37,186 nt of DNA from Rhodobacter sp. (GTDB lineage Bacteria; Pseudomonadota; Alphaproteobacteria; Rhodobacterales; Rhodobacteraceae): NCBI GenBank assembly GCA_022824145.1, contig JAJEAY010000164.1, forward strand, positions 1 through 37,186. Direction: 5' to 3'. Made by a program: the position numbers and the translations under genes. Position 1 is the stretch's first letter. Each line of letters starts with the position of its first letter. Below, in pieces: positions 21,530-30,605 of the stretch. The notes beneath the pieces were generated by a model. The model had not been told where the DNA came from, did no database searches, and worked only from the letters and a program-made list of their open reading frames with translations.

Positions 21530-22090
21530 CTATCCGACCTCTTTCATTGCATTCTGCAGTTTTGCCAGGCGCGAGGCGACCGAAGTGTCGATCATTTTCG
21601 AACCCACCTTGACCACGAGACCGCCGATGAGGCTCTCATCGACCGTCACGATCATCTTTATGTCCTTGCCAACCGATGACTTCAGCGTCTCGCCCAGCCG
21701 TTCCTTCTGCCCATCGGTCAATGGCGCCGCGGCTGCCACTTCCGCTGTCACCTGTCCCTTTTCCTCGGATATCAGCGCCCGCAGAGCCCTGAACAGGTGG
21801 GGCAGCAGAAACAGCCTGCGTCGTGAAGCCATCAGGCCAAGCAGGTTTTTCACGTTTTCCGACAGTCCCATCCGTTCCGCGACCGCGATGACCGCACCGC
21901 CCTGTTCTTCTCGGGTATAGACTGGCGATGAGACAAGATCGCGGAAATCGCTGCTGTCGGTCATTGCGGCTTCAAGCGCATCGACGTCCCGCTCCACCTC
22001 GTCGAGCGAGCTGCCTTCCTTTGCCAGTTCGAAGGCTGCGGTCGCATACCGCAGCGCGATGCCAGCTGAGATCGAAGCTGTCTCGGACAC
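21530..22090 (-). CDS. atpH: F1F0 ATP synthase subunit delta
   Basis: A 186-residue peripheral-stalk protein linking F1 to the F0 b subunits. The N-terminal helical domain reads [18 protein letters not shown]. The C-terminal part has the family signature [37 protein letters not shown]. It is the first gene of the F1 operon, whose F0 genes are elsewhere, as is usual in alphaproteobacteria. The operon promoter should lie in 22091-22323. Confidence 0.95.
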   Translation of the reverse strand: MSETASISAGIALRYATAAFELAKEGSSLDEVERDVDALEAAMTDSSDFRDLVSSPVYTREEQGGAVIAVAERMGLSENVKNLLGLMASRRRLFLLPHLFRALRALISEEKGQVTAEVAAAAPLTDGQKERLGETLKSSVGKDIKMIVTVDESLIGGLVVKVGSKMIDTSVASRLAKLQNAMKEVG

Positions 22091-22323
22091 GTCCGTCCTT
22101 CCGATTTGCGGCGCCCGTCACTGATCGTATCAGGGCAGGATCAGGGCAACATAAACGGCGTACCGGAACAGCACGCCTTCAGGATCGGCGAAGTTCTAAC
22201 AGAGGCGGAAACGCCCTGCAACCTGCCTGACTCAACCGCCGCACAAAAATCATCCAATGTTTCCGGTATGTTGAAGTAAGTGCGACTTATTGCGCAGAAA
22301 GTTCCGGCCATGCGGGAGCTGCG
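22091..22323. other. intergenic region upstream of the atp operon
   Basis: 233 bp between the methyltransferase stop and atpH. It should hold the atp promoter on the minus strand. A short direct repeat (ATCAGGGCA twice near 22127-22146) is the only ordered element I see. Confidence 0.35.
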
Positions 22324-23067
22324 TCAGACCGGCTTGGCTTCAGGTATTGCGATGCCTTCCAGAATCCTCATTGGCCGCTTCACCGCTTCCGGCAGCCCGC
22401 GCTCGCTGGCGTAGACGTCCTTTCTGGCCTCCACCAGCAGCACGCCGCCTGCGATTCCCCGGGTTATGCGCTGTCCTGCCCGTTCCCAGAACGGTCCTGT
22501 CCTTAACCAGAACGAGCGGTTCGAGGGTGGCTGGAACAGAACACCGGCGCGGCGTTCGGGCGTGAACGCGCGCCGACGGAGCTGGGACTCAAGCTGGCCG
22601 AGGCTGTAGGGGCGCCCGAATCCGAACGGGGTTCCGTCGCGCCGTGCCCACAGCCCGGTCCTGTTCGGTACGATGAAGAGAGCCTTTCCGCCCGGTGCCA
22701 GGACACGGCGGCACTCGTCCAGAAGGCGCGTGGGGTTTTCGCTGGTTTCCAGCCCGTGCAGCAGCACAAGCCGATCCGCCTCGCCGTTTGGAAGTGGCCA
22801 AAGCGTCTCTTCACACAGGACGCTCGCATTCGGCCGCTGGGGAGGCCACGGCATGATCCCCTGTGGCGCCGGCATCAGGCAGATGACCCGCGCGGCGCTG
22901 TCAAGAAAGGGGCGCAGGAGCGGCGCCGCGAAGCCGAACCCCACCACCGTTTCTCCGTTCACACTGGGCCAGAATCCGCTTATCTGGGTGCAGATCACCT
23001 GCTTCGCCGCACGGCCGAGGCCGGTTCGGTAGTAGAAGTTTCTCAGGTCAAGGACATCGAGATGCAT
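22324..23067 (-). CDS. class I SAM-dependent methyltransferase
   Basis: A 247-residue methyltransferase-like protein. The SAM motif I region is [14 protein letters not shown] (about 41-54), somewhat degenerate compared with the usual GxGxG. The later part is typical: [48 protein letters not shown], motifs II and III with the post-strand-5 LAPGGK. I start at the ATG 23067, because the frame upstream of it is antisense to gloB. The gene is divergent from gloB over 63 bp. The substrate is unknown. Confidence 0.82.
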   Translation of the reverse strand: MHLDVLDLRNFYYRTGLGRAAKQVICTQISGFWPSVNGETVVGFGFAAPLLRPFLDSAARVICLMPAPQGIMPWPPQRPNASVLCEETLWPLPNGEADRLVLLHGLETSENPTRLLDECRRVLAPGGKALFIVPNRTGLWARRDGTPFGFGRPYSLGQLESQLRRRAFTPERRAGVLFQPPSNRSFWLRTGPFWERAGQRITRGIAGGVLLVEARKDVYASERGLPEAVKRPMRILEGIAIPEAKPV

Positions 23068-23130
23068 TGCGACCGGGCTCCGGATCGGCAACAGTCCCGC
23101 AACACCATACCCAGTACGGAAGGAAACTCC

Positions 23131-23898
23131 ATGCCTCTGGACATCGTAACGGTCCCATGCCTGTCGGACAATTATGCATTTCTGGTACATTCTCCACAGA
23201 CCGGCGAGACCGCGCTGGTAGACGCGCCTGAAGCGGCTCCGATCAGGAGGGTCCTGACAGACCGGGGATGGACCCTTTCCCGCATCCTGATCACGCATCA
23301 CCACAGCGACCACGTTGATGCCGTAGAGCCTCTTCGCGAGGAATTCAATGCGCAGGTCGTCGGCGCAACGGCTGATGCCGAACGCCTGCCCCGACTCGAT
23401 CTCGCAGTAGCAGAGGGTGATGAATTCGAGTTTTCGGGCCACACGGTGCGGGTTCTGGACGTATCGGGCCACACGGTCGGCCACATTGCATTCCACATTC
23501 CGGACGGGAAGGTGGTTTTCACGGCAGACAGCCTTATGGCCCTCGGCTGTGGACGGCTGTTCGAGGGTTCGGCCGAGCAGATGTGGACAAGCCTTTCAAA
23601 GCTGGCTGCGCTTCCTCCCGAAACGGTGGTGTGCTCAGGCCATGAATACACTTCTGCCAACGCAAGGTTCGCGCTGACCGTGGAACCGGACAATCCTGAT
23701 CTGAAGGCCCGCGCGGCCGCAATCGAGGATGCAAGGGCGAATGGCAGGCCCACCGTTCCCTCAACGCTTGCGGAGGAGATGGCGACGAATCCATTTCTTC
23801 GGGCGAATCTTCCTGGAGTGAAGGCGCTGATGGGCATGGCCGGCAGTTCCGACGCCACGGTTTTTGCCGAGATCAGGCGGCGCAAGGACAGCTTCTGA
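23131..23898 (+). CDS. gloB: hydroxyacylglutathione hydrolase (glyoxalase II)
   Basis: A 255-residue metallo-beta-lactamase-fold enzyme that hydrolyses S-lactoylglutathione, the second step of methylglyoxal detoxification. The metal motif is [11 protein letters not shown] (about 52-62), with the further ligands [28 protein letters not shown] and CSGHEYT. The C-terminal helical domain with NPFLRAN and the final EIRRRKDSF complete it. The ATG at 23131 has GGAAGGAAA just upstream. The ChaC-type enzyme further along the window also acts on glutathione. Confidence 0.95.
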   Translation: MPLDIVTVPCLSDNYAFLVHSPQTGETALVDAPEAAPIRRVLTDRGWTLSRILITHHHSDHVDAVEPLREEFNAQVVGATADAERLPRLDLAVAEGDEFEFSGHTVRVLDVSGHTVGHIAFHIPDGKVVFTADSLMALGCGRLFEGSAEQMWTSLSKLAALPPETVVCSGHEYTSANARFALTVEPDNPDLKARAAAIEDARANGRPTVPSTLAEEMATNPFLRANLPGVKALMGMAGSSDATVFAEIRRRKDSF

Positions 23899-23958
23899 CT
23901 GACGCCTGTACGCAACCCGAAATCCAGGAATTTCGTATTCGACAGTCAAAAATGTGAT

Positions 23959-23984
23959 CTTCAAGGGAAAGAAAGTCCTTGAAG
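23959..23984. promoter_or_regulatory. perfect inverted repeat between gloB and clpA
   Basis: CTTCAAGG and CCTTGAAG are perfect inverted complements with a ten-base spacer. No T-run follows, so it is not an obvious gloB terminator. The right arm includes CTTGAA, which matches a sigma-32 -35. A weak -10-like CTGCATT lies 16 bases on. It could be an operator or part of a heat-shock promoter for clpA. Confidence 0.4.
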
Positions 23985-24076
23985 CATGATGCGAAACACC
24001 TGCATTCTGCGGTCATGGCAATTGGCTGGCGATCGGGCTTCTGTCCCGTTCGGGCCGGAACTAAGGAGCGCTTGAG

Positions 24077-26383
24077 GTGCCGTCTTTTTCGCGAACGCTT
24101 GAACAGGCGATGAATTCCGCGCTTTCGATGGCCAACAGGCGGCGCCATGAACTGGCGACGCTGGAACACCTGCTTCTGGCTCTGGTTGACGAACCCGGCG
24201 CCGCGAAAGTCATGCAGGCCTGCGGCATTGATCTCGAAGAGCTCCGCCGGACGCTTGAGCGGTTCATCGAGGAAGAACTGGCAACGCTTGTAACCGATGC
24301 TGAAGGGACCGATGCGGTGCCGACAGCAGCCTTCCAGCGCGTCGTGCAGCGGGCAGCCATCCATGTACAGAGTTCCGGCCGGACAGAGGTGACCGGAGCG
24401 AACGTATTGGTCGCGATCTTCGCGGAACGCGAATCCAACGCTGCGTACTTCCTTCAGGAGCGGGACATGACCCGTTACGACGCGGTTAACTACATTGCCC
24501 ATGGCATCACAAAGGATCCGTCCGCGGGTGAAACGCGGCCCGTCGCAGGGGCGGGTGCGGGAGATGTCGAGGACGGTGCGCAGGCCGAAGGCGCCTTGGC
24601 GAAATACTGCGTCGACTTGAACGCGAAAGCGGTTCGGGGAGATGTCGATCCCCTGATCGGCCGCGACCATGAAGTCGAACGCTGCGTTCAGGTCCTGTGC
24701 CGCCGCCGCAAGAACAATCCGCTGCTTGTCGGTGATCCGGGGGTCGGAAAGACCGCCATCGCAGAAGGGCTGGCATACAGAATCACCTGTCGGGAAACGC
24801 CGGAGATACTTCATGCCTCCACGATCTATTCGCTGGATATGGGAGCGCTTCTCGCCGGCACTCGGTACAGGGGCGATTTCGAGGAACGGCTGAAGGCGGT
24901 CGTCGCCGAACTGGAGAATCACGAAAACGCGATTCTCTTCATCGACGAAATCCACACGGTCATCGGAGCCGGAGCGACATCCGGCGGTGCGATGGATGCT
25001 TCGAATCTCCTGAAGCCGGCACTGCAGGGCGGCAGGCTCCGCTGTATGGGATCAACGACATACAAGGAATTCCGGCAGCATTTCGAAAAGGACCGCGCGT
25101 TGAGCCGCAGGTTCCAGAAGATCGACGTGAATGAGCCGACAGTCGACGATTCGGTGAAGATTCTCAAAGGTCTCAAGCCTTATTTCGAGAAGCACCATGA
25201 CATCAGGTACACTACGGACGCGATCCGTTCCGCGGTGGAGCTTTCGGTGCGCTACATCCACGACCGCAAACTGCCGGACAAGGCGATAGATGTGATTGAC
25301 GAGGCCGGTGCGGCCCAGCACCTTCTGGCGGAGTCGCGGCGCCGCAAGACCATCAGCGCCAGGGAGATCGAAGCCGTGGTCGCCAAAATCGCGCGCATAC
25401 CGCCGAAGACCATCTCGAAAGACGATGCCGAAACGCTCAGGGAGCTCGAGGTGAATCTCAAACGCGTGGTCTTTGGCCAGGACACGGCGATAGATGCGCT
25501 GTCATCGGCCATCAAGCTGGCCCGAGCGGGACTTAGGGAGCCAGAGAAGCCGATCGGAAGCTATCTGTTCGCCGGGCCGACGGGCGTCGGAAAAACCGAA
25601 GTCGCGAAACAGCTCGCCGACACGCTTGGCGTGAATCTGCTGCGCTTCGACATGTCGGAATACATGGAAAGGCACGCGGTCAGCCGCCTGATCGGGGCGC
25701 CCCCGGGCTATGTCGGTTTCGACCAGGGCGGCATGCTCACGGATGGTGTCGACCAGCACCCGCATTGCGTCCTTCTCCTCGACGAGATCGAAAAAGCGCA
25801 TCAGGATGTCTACAACATCCTGCTGCAGGTGATGGATCACGGAAAGCTGACGGACCACAACGGCCGACAGGTGGACTTCCGGAACGTGATCCTCATCCTG
25901 ACCACCAATGCCGGTGCCGTCGAGCAGGCTCGGGAAGCCATGGGCTTCGGCCGTGAGCGCCGCGAGGGCGAGGACACCGCCGCGATAGAGCGGATCTTCA
26001 CGCCTGAGTTCCGCAACCGTCTGGATGCGGTGATCAGCTTCGCGCCGTTGGACAGGGAAACCATCCTGCAGGTGGTGGAGAAATTCGTGGTTCAGCTGGA
26101 AGCCCAGCTCATGGACCGCAATGTCACCATTGAACTGACGCGCCCCGCAGCCGAACTTCTGGCCAGGAAAGGCTATGACGAAAAGATGGGCGCTCGTCCG
26201 CTTGGCCGCGTTATCCAGGAACAGATCAAGAAGCCTTTGGCGGAGGAACTGCTCTTCGGCAAGCTTGCCAAGGGCGGGAACGTGAAGGTTGGTGTGAAGG
26301 ACGGCCGGATCGATCTTCGGATCGAAGAGGCGCAGGCGCCGAGGATTCCCACCAGAAGACCGCCTCTTCTGACTGCGGAGTAG
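24077..26383 (+). CDS. clpA: ATP-dependent Clp protease ATP-binding subunit ClpA
   Basis: A 768-residue AAA+ unfoldase that feeds substrates to ClpP. In order it has a Clp N domain (1-140, from SRTLEQAMNSALSMANRRRHE), an acidic linker, the D1 ATPase with Walker A GDPGVGKT (219-226) and Walker B ILFIDE (286-291), and the D2 ATPase with Walker A GPTGVGKT (500-507) and LLLDEIEKAH. The ClpP-docking loop follows, as MGFG before IFTPEFRNRLDAVI. There is no ClpB-type middle coiled coil, so it is ClpA. The GTG start at 24077 has AGGAG eight bases upstream. clpS, often adjacent, is not in the 178-bp gap upstream. Confidence 0.96.
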   Translation: MPSFSRTLEQAMNSALSMANRRRHELATLEHLLLALVDEPGAAKVMQACGIDLEELRRTLERFIEEELATLVTDAEGTDAVPTAAFQRVVQRAAIHVQSSGRTEVTGANVLVAIFAERESNAAYFLQERDMTRYDAVNYIAHGITKDPSAGETRPVAGAGAGDVEDGAQAEGALAKYCVDLNAKAVRGDVDPLIGRDHEVERCVQVLCRRRKNNPLLVGDPGVGKTAIAEGLAYRITCRETPEILHASTIYSLDMGALLAGTRYRGDFEERLKAVVAELENHENAILFIDEIHTVIGAGATSGGAMDASNLLKPALQGGRLRCMGSTTYKEFRQHFEKDRALSRRFQKIDVNEPTVDDSVKILKGLKPYFEKHHDIRYTTDAIRSAVELSVRYIHDRKLPDKAIDVIDEAGAAQHLLAESRRRKTISAREIEAVVAKIARIPPKTISKDDAETLRELEVNLKRVVFGQDTAIDALSSAIKLARAGLREPEKPIGSYLFAGPTGVGKTEVAKQLADTLGVNLLRFDMSEYMERHAVSRLIGAPPGYVGFDQGGMLTDGVDQHPHCVLLLDEIEKAHQDVYNILLQVMDHGKLTDHNGRQVDFRNVILILTTNAGAVEQAREAMGFGRERREGEDTAAIERIFTPEFRNRLDAVISFAPLDRETILQVVEKFVVQLEAQLMDRNVTIELTRPAAELLARKGYDEKMGARPLGRVIQEQIKKPLAEELLFGKLAKGGNVKVGVKDGRIDLRIEEAQAPRIPTRRPPLLTAE

Positions 26384-26476
26384 AGTCGGCGCGGTTTCGG
26401 GCTGACACTCGCTCCGGCGGCATTCAGCGATTCGATCAATGAGGGTGTGACCGCGCCCTCCTGCGTTTGCGGTCCG
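26384..26476. other. convergent intergenic region clpA / OmpA-domain gene
   Basis: 93 bp between converging stops. GGCGCGGT (26388-26395) and ACCGCGCC (26450-26457) are perfect inverted complements flanking a 54-base interior, a possible shared long hairpin. No T-run is present. Confidence 0.35.
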
Positions 26477-29341
26477 TTATTTCTCGGTGAGCTTCAGTTC
26501 GATCCGGCGGTTCTGCGCGCGGGCCTCGGGAGTATTCCCCGGGTTCGCCGGATGGAACTGGCCGAAACCCGCCGCGGCCAGCCTGTCGGAAGGAAAGCCC
26601 AGTTCCTCGGTCATGAACCGAACGACGGACAGGGCACGCGCCTGGCTGAGTTCCCAGTTGTCGCTGTAGGGCGAGTCCTGGCCGACGAAGGGAACGTCGT
26701 CCGTGTGCCCGTCGACCCGCACCACCCAGTCGATTTCGCTCGGGATTCCGGCCGCCACGTCCCGCAGTATCTCCACGACACGCTCGATCTGCGCCATTCC
26801 CTCGGGCGCCAGACCCGCTTCGGCGGATTCGAAGAGCACCTCCGAAGAGAACACGAACCGGTCGCCCTCGATCCTCACGCCTTCCCGGTTCTCAAGCACC
26901 TTGCGCAGCTCTCCGAAGAACTCGGACCGGTACGCCTGCAGCTGCCGGGCCTCCTCCTCGAGCCGCTGGCGTTCGGCCTCCTCCATGTCCGCGCGGAGCC
27001 TCTGCTCGTTCGCCACCCTCGCGAGGGCGGCGTTCAGCCGCTGGCCGAGGGACTCGATCTGCGACCTGGACGCTTCGTCCCTCTCCTCGGAGATGTCCAG
27101 CATCGCCTGCAGCCGCAGGATCTCGTTCCTGAGGTCCTCCGTCTGCCGCCGGAGGGCTTCCGCCTTCCGCTGGCTCTCGGCCTTCAGGGCGGCCTCCTCG
27201 CCGAGCCGGCGGCTAGCGATCTCGAGCAAGGCCGCCTGCCGGTCCGCCTCGCCCAGCGATTCGGACAGCAGGCGGTCTGTTTCCGCTTCCGCCGCCCGCG
27301 CCGCGGCGAGCAGCGTCAGCGTCCGCTCCGCCTCCCTGCGCTGCTCCTCGAGGGCAAGCGCCAGCGCCGACAGTTCCGCTTCGGAGCTGGCAAGCCTGTC
27401 CCTGAGAGCCTCGGCGGCGGCCGCTTCCGCCAGCCTTGCGGCCTCCTCGTCGCTGAGCCGTGATTCGGCGTTTTCAAGCCGTTCCCGCAGCGCCAGCGCC
27501 GCCGCTTCCTCGGCCAGTCTCGCGGCCTCCTCTTCCGAGAGGCTGGTCCGCAGGCCGTCAAGCCGCTTCCGGAGCTCCAGCGCCGCCGCCTCCTGCGCGA
27601 GCCGCTCCGCCTCCTCTTCGGTCAGCCTGGCTTCCATGTTCCGGAGCCGTTCGCGGAGCGCCTCCGCGGCGGCCTCCTCCGCCAGTCTCGCGGCCTCTTC
27701 CTCGGAGATCCTTTCCTGCGCTTCCTTCAGTTTCTCCTGAAGCGCCAGCGCCGCCGCTTCCTGAACAAGCCGCTCGGCTTCCTCTTCGGTCAGCCTGACT
27801 TCCATGTTCCGGAGCCGTTCGCGGAGCGCCTCCGCGGCGGCCTCCTCCGCCAGCTTCGCCTCCTCCTCCTCGGACAGCCTTGTCTCGGCGCCTTCGAGCC
27901 GTTCGCGCAGGGTCTGCGCGGCGGCCATTTCGGCGAGCTTGGCGGTCTCTTCTTCGGACAGTCTTGTCTCGGCGCTCTTGAGTCGTTCGCGGAGAGCCTG
28001 CGCCGTTGCAGCCTCGGCCAGTCTTGCGGCCTCCTCCTCGGTTAGCCTGCCCTGGATGTCTTCCAGCTGTTCCTGAAGCGCCAATGCCGCCGCTTCCTGG
28101 GCCAGCTTTGCCGCTTCCTCTTCCGACAGCCTTGCCTCGACGCTCTCGAGCCGGTCGCGCAGGGTCTGCACTGTGGCCATCTCTGCGAGCTTGGCGATCT
28201 CTTCTTCGGACAGTCTTGTCTCGGTGCTCTCGAGCTGTTCGCGCAGAGCCTGCGCCGTTGCAGTCTCGGCCAGTCTTGCGGCTTCCTCCTCGGTTAGCCT
28301 GCTCTGTACGTCTTCCAGCTGCTCCTGAAGAGCCTTTACCGCCGCAATCTGCGCAAGCTTTTCAGTTTCCTCCTCGGTCAGCTTTTTCTCCGCGTCCTCA
28401 AGCTGTTCACGAAGTGCTTGCGCTTTTGCGGCTTCTGAGAGCCTGGCTTCGGATTCCTCGTCCAGCAGTGATTCGAGCGTCGCGAATCTGGCCTCAAGGT
28501 CGTTCAATGCCGTTCCTTCGGCCAGCGCAAACGCCTGTGCCGCATTCAGTTCGGTTTCAAGCTCAGCAATTCTCGCCAAGGCGCTTGCGCCGGCGGCGCT
28601 CTCCTGCGCCAGTGAGGATTGGATCAATGCCAGATTCTCGCTCAACGTTCGGTTCTCGCTTGCGGATTCCTCAAGCTGAGCAAGTGCCTGCGCCAACGAA
28701 GTCTCGCCGTCCTGCAGCTGGCTCCGCAGATCCGCTACCAACGCGTCAAGAGCCTCGCGCCGCGCTGCCGCGAGACGGGCCGCTTCGACGCGCTCATCTA
28801 TCTCGCTGCGGGCCTGCGCCAGCGCCAGCCTCAAGGCATCGCCTTGCGAAACCAGTTCGGCGTTCTGGTCGCGAAGTGCCGCCAGGTCGGTTCCCAAGGC
28901 GACCTGCGCATCGCGCGCCTCGTCCCTTTGTGCCAGAAGCGAAGCGACCTGTTCCTCGAAACTCGCAATTTGGGCGCTTTGGGCGGTCAGTGCCGTCTGG
29001 TGTTCGGTCACCTGCAGCTGAAGCGATGCAATGAGTGCCTGCTGGGCTGACTCGTTGGCCCGCGAGTCCTGGAGATCCTTGGTGAGCGTGCCAATCTCAC
29101 CCTGCAGCTGGAATGCGCGCTGCTGTTCCATTCCCAGCGCCCGCGCAAGCTGCGTGATCTCAACGGTGAGCTGGTCCAGTTCGTTTTCCTGCCCGCTGAT
29201 CGTCTCGCGAAGCACGAACTGGACGAACATGAAAATCGTCAGAACGAACATCAGCACAAGCAGGAGGCCGGTCATGGCATCCACAAAGCCTGGCCAGATG
29301 TTTCCCGTCAGGCGTCGTGTGGATCTGCGGGTAAGGGCCAT
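26477..29341 (-). CDS. giant coiled-coil OmpA/MotB-like protein, partner of the MotA/ExbB-like channel
   Basis: A 954-residue protein with one N-terminal membrane helix (about 19-44) bearing an Asp at 21 in GFVDAMTGLLL, placed like the proton-carrying Asp of MotB and ZorB. A very long Ala/Glu/Leu/Arg coiled coil (about 50-805) follows, then a C-terminal OmpA domain (about 825-954) with VDGHTDDVPF and NRRIELKL for peptidoglycan binding. Residues 309-644 are twelve tandem repeats of exactly 28 residues (LRERL...RLSEEEAARLAEEAAA). The gene starts 14 bp after its channel partner, so they form one operon. I infer an inner-membrane stator-like complex anchored to peptidoglycan. The cargo or purpose is unknown. 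No ZorC, ZorD or ZorE gene is nearby, so Zorya is not supported. Confidence 0.88.
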   Translation of the reverse strand: MALTRRSTRRLTGNIWPGFVDAMTGLLLVLMFVLTIFMFVQFVLRETISGQENELDQLTVEITQLARALGMEQQRAFQLQGEIGTLTKDLQDSRANESAQQALIASLQLQVTEHQTALTAQSAQIASFEEQVASLLAQRDEARDAQVALGTDLAALRDQNAELVSQGDALRLALAQARSEIDERVEAARLAAARREALDALVADLRSQLQDGETSLAQALAQLEESASENRTLSENLALIQSSLAQESAAGASALARIAELETELNAAQAFALAEGTALNDLEARFATLESLLDEESEARLSEAAKAQALREQLEDAEKKLTEEETEKLAQIAAVKALQEQLEDVQSRLTEEEAARLAETATAQALREQLESTETRLSEEEIAKLAEMATVQTLRDRLESVEARLSEEEAAKLAQEAAALALQEQLEDIQGRLTEEEAARLAEAATAQALRERLKSAETRLSEEETAKLAEMAAAQTLRERLEGAETRLSEEEEAKLAEEAAAEALRERLRNMEVRLTEEEAERLVQEAAALALQEKLKEAQERISEEEAARLAEEAAAEALRERLRNMEARLTEEEAERLAQEAAALELRKRLDGLRTSLSEEEAARLAEEAAALALRERLENAESRLSDEEAARLAEAAAAEALRDRLASSEAELSALALALEEQRREAERTLTLLAAARAAEAETDRLLSESLGEADRQAALLEIASRRLGEEAALKAESQRKAEALRRQTEDLRNEILRLQAMLDISEERDEASRSQIESLGQRLNAALARVANEQRLRADMEEAERQRLEEEARQLQAYRSEFFGELRKVLENREGVRIEGDRFVFSSEVLFESAEAGLAPEGMAQIERVVEILRDVAAGIPSEIDWVVRVDGHTDDVPFVGQDSPYSDNWELSQARALSVVRFMTEELGFPSDRLAAAGFGQFHPANPGNTPEARAQNRRIELKLTEK
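27410..28417 (-). repeat. twelve tandem 84-bp repeats inside the OmpA-domain gene
   Basis: 1008 bp encode twelve 28-residue units without a single length change. Units 2-4 and 5-7 match as 84-residue blocks (337-420 and 421-504). Units 8-9 and 10-11 match as 56-residue blocks (505-560 and 561-616). In DNA, the stretch from 27601 recurs nearly identically 168 bp away from 27769. This points to stepwise segmental duplication. One degenerate unit flanks each side. Confidence 0.9.
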
Positions 29342-29355
29342 CGTACGACCCTCCG

Positions 29356-30516
29356 TTACTGATCGGCCAGCTGGCGCACAGCCTTGGTAAGCGCCGCAAT
29401 CTCATTGCGAAGGTCAGACGTGGTTTCCTGCCGTCCGGCGGCCATTTCCTCAAGGATTCTCAAGAGCTGGACGTCGATCGACCGGATCCGCATTCTGCTC
29501 TCGGCGTCGAATCCACCGGCTGTTCCTTCCCTTTCGGCAAGGAGCTTCAGCAGTTCGGCCTGCGCTTCGGCGATCCGATCCAGTGTGGCTGCGCTCCGGT
29601 CGTCCTGCACATGCTGAGCCAATCTGTCCACCGAGCCGGCCAGGTCACCGACTCTCGCGTCGGCAGCCGCCCGGTTCTCCACGACATGCAGCACCACCTC
29701 ATGCAGGTATTTGATCTGCTCGGACATCTGGCTCATCGCTGCAACGGATGCGTCCTGTTCAGGGGCTGAATCGCTGTCGATGAAAGACACCCCCAGCCGC
29801 GTGATTGTGGACAGCCATTCCTCAAGTTCACGGTAGAACCGGTTCTGGCCGTGTCCCGCGAAGAGTTCCAGCAGCCCGACCACCAGAGATCCGGCAAGCC
29901 CAAGCAGCGACGACGCGAATGCGACTCCCATGCCGCCGAGTTGGGCTTCAAGCCCCGTCAGGAGCCGGTTGAACACCGCAATGCCTTCCTCGCCCTCTCG
30001 TGGAGCGAGCGACCGGATTGTGTCAACCACCGCTGGCACGGTGGTGGCAAGGCCGTAGAACGTGCCCAGAAGTCCCAGAAAGACCAGAAGATTCACGATG
30101 TATCTGGTCAGGTCACGCAGTTCGTCAATCCGCGTTGCGACTGAATCAAGGATCGACCGTGCCGATGTTGAGCTGATCAGTATCTGCTGGCCGCGCGATT
30201 TAAGCAGCTGTGCCAGAGGGGCAAGAAGCCGGGGCGGTCTGGCGGAAACCGCGTCGGGATGTCCTTTGGCGACGCGCATGATCCAGTTCACCGAGACCGC
30301 AATCATGATGACCTGCCAGAAACAGGCGAGTATGCCTATGACAAAGACAAGGAAAATGAAGCCGTTCAGCCATGGATTCGCCAGGAATACAGGCGCCACA
30401 CGCGGATAGGCGATGTAACATCCCGTGCCTGCAAGTACGAGCACGGTGCTCATCAGCACGAACTGACGAACCGGCTGTGTGAAGAAGGGCTCGGCCTCGC
30501 GCCCAGGTTGGTCCAT
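29356..30516 (-). CDS. MotA/TolQ/ExbB-family proton channel protein
   Basis: A 386-residue inner-membrane protein. Hydrophobic segments lie at about 19-38, 50-78, 139-160 and 195-220. The family motif is LLVFLGLLGTFYGLATTVPAVVDT in segment three, and GGMGVAFASSLLGLAGSLVVG is in segment four, as in ExbB/TolQ/MotA channels. A long soluble C-terminal tail (about 225-386) is predicted helical. I chose the ATG at 30516, with GGAAG five bases before it, over an upstream in-frame start. It is the first gene of a two-gene operon with the OmpA-domain partner. Proton-driven motion transmitted to the peptidoglycan-bound partner is the likely activity by family analogy. Confidence 0.88.
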   Translation of the reverse strand: MDQPGREAEPFFTQPVRQFVLMSTVLVLAGTGCYIAYPRVAPVFLANPWLNGFIFLVFVIGILACFWQVIMIAVSVNWIMRVAKGHPDAVSARPPRLLAPLAQLLKSRGQQILISSTSARSILDSVATRIDELRDLTRYIVNLLVFLGLLGTFYGLATTVPAVVDTIRSLAPREGEEGIAVFNRLLTGLEAQLGGMGVAFASSLLGLAGSLVVGLLELFAGHGQNRFYRELEEWLSTITRLGVSFIDSDSAPEQDASVAAMSQMSEQIKYLHEVVLHVVENRAAADARVGDLAGSVDRLAQHVQDDRSAATLDRIAEAQAELLKLLAEREGTAGGFDAESRMRIRSIDVQLLRILEEMAAGRQETTSDLRNEIAALTKAVRQLADQ

Positions 30517-30605
30517 ATGGACTTCCGTTCCGATCTGTTGCTCTGACTTCCCGCGGGTCCAAGCCCTTGCGCGTGCCCGCTGCACTTTCTTTTTGGTTTA
30601 TCCCG

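Noticed and set aside
27410-28417. Tandem repeats as a CRISPR or satellite array
   Set aside because: The 84-bp units are in frame throughout and encode a regular heptad-like coil without unique spacers.
26447-29034. Several long plus-strand frames with Ser/Ala/Pro/Arg repeats
   Set aside because: They are the reverse reading of the repetitive coiled-coil gene. The repeats are explained by the minus-strand protein.
26477-30516. Zorya-type phage defence operon
   Set aside because: ZorA- and ZorB-like features are present, but no ZorC, ZorD or ZorE gene lies nearby. ClpA and ChaC flank the pair instead.
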